Below, in pieces: positions 63,047 to 64,000 of a DNA stretch of 64,000 nt. The stretch covers positions 124,001-188,000 of the forward strand of contig CAMDCN010000006.1 of the NCBI GenBank assembly GCA_945890485.1, in the 5' to 3' direction. The translations under genes were made by a program, and so were the position numbers. Source of the DNA: Candidatus Sulfopaludibacter sp. SbA3 (lineage in GTDB: Bacteria > Acidobacteriota > Terriglobia > Bryobacterales > Bryobacteraceae). The notes below the pieces were generated by a model. It ran no database searches and had not been told where the DNA came from. It saw nothing but the letters and a program-made list of their open reading frames with translations. How positions within the stretch are numbered: position 1 is the first letter of the stretch; each line of letters begins with the position of its first letter.

Positions 63047-63988
63047 TCATAACTTCTCGGCGGTCACCTGCGCGCGGAGATTGGCGACGCCGGCGGTGTA
63101 GCGGGAGTCGGCCACAGAGAAGGCGAGCGCATCCTCCATCCAGTCGTGCCAGACGCCGTCGGGATCATGAGAGGCGGCGGTGAGCGTGTACTCCTGTGGA
63201 CAGAGCAGGCAGGGGAATTGGAAAGAGACACGGAGCGTTTGGCCCGCGGCGACGGGGCCAAGGGTGAGGCGCTCAAGTTCCGTGTTGGTGCCGTAAACCT
63301 CGAAGCCGATGCGCGTCCGGATCATGATGCCGATGACGGGTTGATCGACAGGTGCGTTGAACTTCACCGTGACGCGGATGGTCGATACCTCGCCGGAATG
63401 CAGGACGATCGTGGGTTGGCCGTTCTGGCCGAAGGTTTCGAGCGCGAGGATTTCGGCGCGTCCGTCGCCTCGGCGAAGGGCAGGGAAGAGGCCCGGTGGG
63501 ATGGATTCGCCCCAGGCGCGCTGGCGGGCGGCGATGTGGTGTTGATACTTCGGCAGAATTTCGCGATGGTCGCCGCGGGCGTGGAGGCGGCCTTCGTGGA
63601 GCCACCACACTTCGTCAGACAGCGCGGCGATGAGCTCCGGTTCGTGAGACGTGAACAGGACGGTGGCGCCGTTGCGGCGGAGACGCTCCAGGCCAATCGC
63701 GGCGCGGGCGCGGACGAGCGCGTCGCAGCCGGCGAGCGTGTGGTCGAGAGCGAGAGCGGAAACCGGCGCCAGATTCAGGGTGTCGGCGGGCCCGAGGTAG
63801 CGCGCGACGGTCGGGGTATGGACCTCGCCGGCATAGGGGCGATCGAGGCCGGCGGCGAGCCGGAGGAGTTCGCGCTGCCCGCTGCCGTCTTCGCCGATTA
63901 CGGCGATCAGCGCGCCGTCGGGGGCGGTGGCGGTAAGCTGGTCGAGAGGCGCGAGGGTGGCTTCGCGGAAATGAATGGCCATTGGCAC
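63047..63988 (-). CDS. ABC ATPase-like protein with degenerate ATP site and Wzt-type C-terminal domain
   Basis: 313 residues from a GTG; an ATG two codons in is equally possible. Residues 1-150 look like a shrunken ABC ATPase: the Walker A is GEDGSGQRE (32-40) with Gln at the Lys position, there is no Q-loop or LSGG signature, Walker B is ALALDHT (78-84) with His at the catalytic Glu, and the switch His is kept in LFTSHEPELI (H115). Residues about 180-290 form a Wzt C-terminal-like sandwich (GEVSTIRVTVKFNAPVDQPV; IMIRTRIGFEVYGTNTELER). Such domains bind the polysaccharide end in O-antigen export. Probably not a working ATPase. Upstream sequence lies beyond the window. Confidence 0.72.
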   Translation of the reverse strand: MPMAIHFREATLAPLDQLTATAPDGALIAVIGEDGSGQRELLRLAAGLDRPYAGEVHTPTVARYLGPADTLNLAPVSALALDHTLAGCDALVRARAAIGLERLRRNGATVLFTSHEPELIAALSDEVWWLHEGRLHARGDHREILPKYQHHIAARQRAWGESIPPGLFPALRRGDGRAEILALETFGQNGQPTIVLHSGEVSTIRVTVKFNAPVDQPVIGIMIRTRIGFEVYGTNTELERLTLGPVAAGQTLRVSFQFPCLLCPQEYTLTAASHDPDGVWHDWMEDALAFSVADSRYTAGVANLRAQVTAEKL

Positions 63989-64000
63989 TAGGATAGCGTT

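Noticed and set aside
1-64000. Mobile elements, tRNA or rRNA genes
   Set aside because: No transposase, integrase, terminal repeats, cloverleaf or rRNA sequence was recognised on reading; small tRNAs could be missed without a covariance search.

Overview
The window is GC-rich bacterial chromosome with very dense coding. It reads as an Acidobacteriota genome of the Solibacteres/Bryobacterales kind. The grounds are three large Oar-like TonB-dependent receptors with carboxypeptidase-type N-terminal domains, a BNR-repeat protein ending in a domain resembling the 'Solibacter uncharacterised C-terminal' family, a PSCyt2/PSD1 plus DUF1501 pair, a DUF1080 protein, a Gfo/Idh/MocA oxidoreductase and many secreted proteins of no known role. 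I see no rRNA, tRNA, CRISPR array, insertion sequence, phage or plasmid gene. The assignment rests on gene content recalled from these families, not on a search.

Left third (1-22,100). An ECF sigma factor and its anti-sigma factor overlap by ATGA and run straight into rsmA and an OFA-type MFS transporter. A TonB-dependent receptor follows, closed by a strong terminator. A haem-binding methyl-accepting protein, a DUF4870-like membrane protein, a HEAT-like secreted protein, a GDPD lipase and a Gfo/Idh/MocA enzyme come next. A minus-strand set (FecR, hypothetical, 58-residue Cys-rich protein) diverges from a plus-strand set (BNR protein, exported methyltransferase, histidine kinase, GH43-like lipoprotein). 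A ClpB-D2-like AAA+ ATPase, wecB, infA and a diguanylate cyclase close this part.

Middle (22,100-41,100). An SDR enzyme and a hybrid histidine kinase precede a minus-strand train of six tightly packed genes: CarboxypepD_reg-like protein, response-regulator/PP2C phosphatase, enolase-superfamily dehydratase, truncated Hsp70, GH42-like enzyme and PPK2. A degenerate M48 protease-like protein, RF3 and a CHAD polyphosphate-binding protein lie before the second TonB-dependent receptor.

Right third (41,100-64,000). The PSD1/DUF1501 pair, a HAF-repeat PEP-CTERM protein, a DASS anion transporter and two glycosyltransferases are followed by a minus-strand operon of S46 peptidase, ricin/crystallin protein and AzgA-like permease. 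Then come an ATP-grasp-like protein, DinB, TetR, an uncharacterised protein, the third TonB-dependent receptor, an FAD oxidoreductase, and an ABC-ATPase-like protein with a Wzt-type C-terminal domain whose ATP site is degenerate. Between the last two lie decayed copies of that protein's C-terminus.

The most unusual signals are: a 14-base word, TGGGTTCGTTTCGT, present five times exactly; the pseudo-Wzt gene with its tandem tail copies; a TetR gene that looks leaderless and self-repressed; the signalling/chaperone/catabolic operon ending in PPK2; and a missed 58-residue protein with 11 cysteines. No defence system or secondary-metabolite cluster was found. There is no gene-free stretch above 300 bases; the largest gap is 13,629-13,848.
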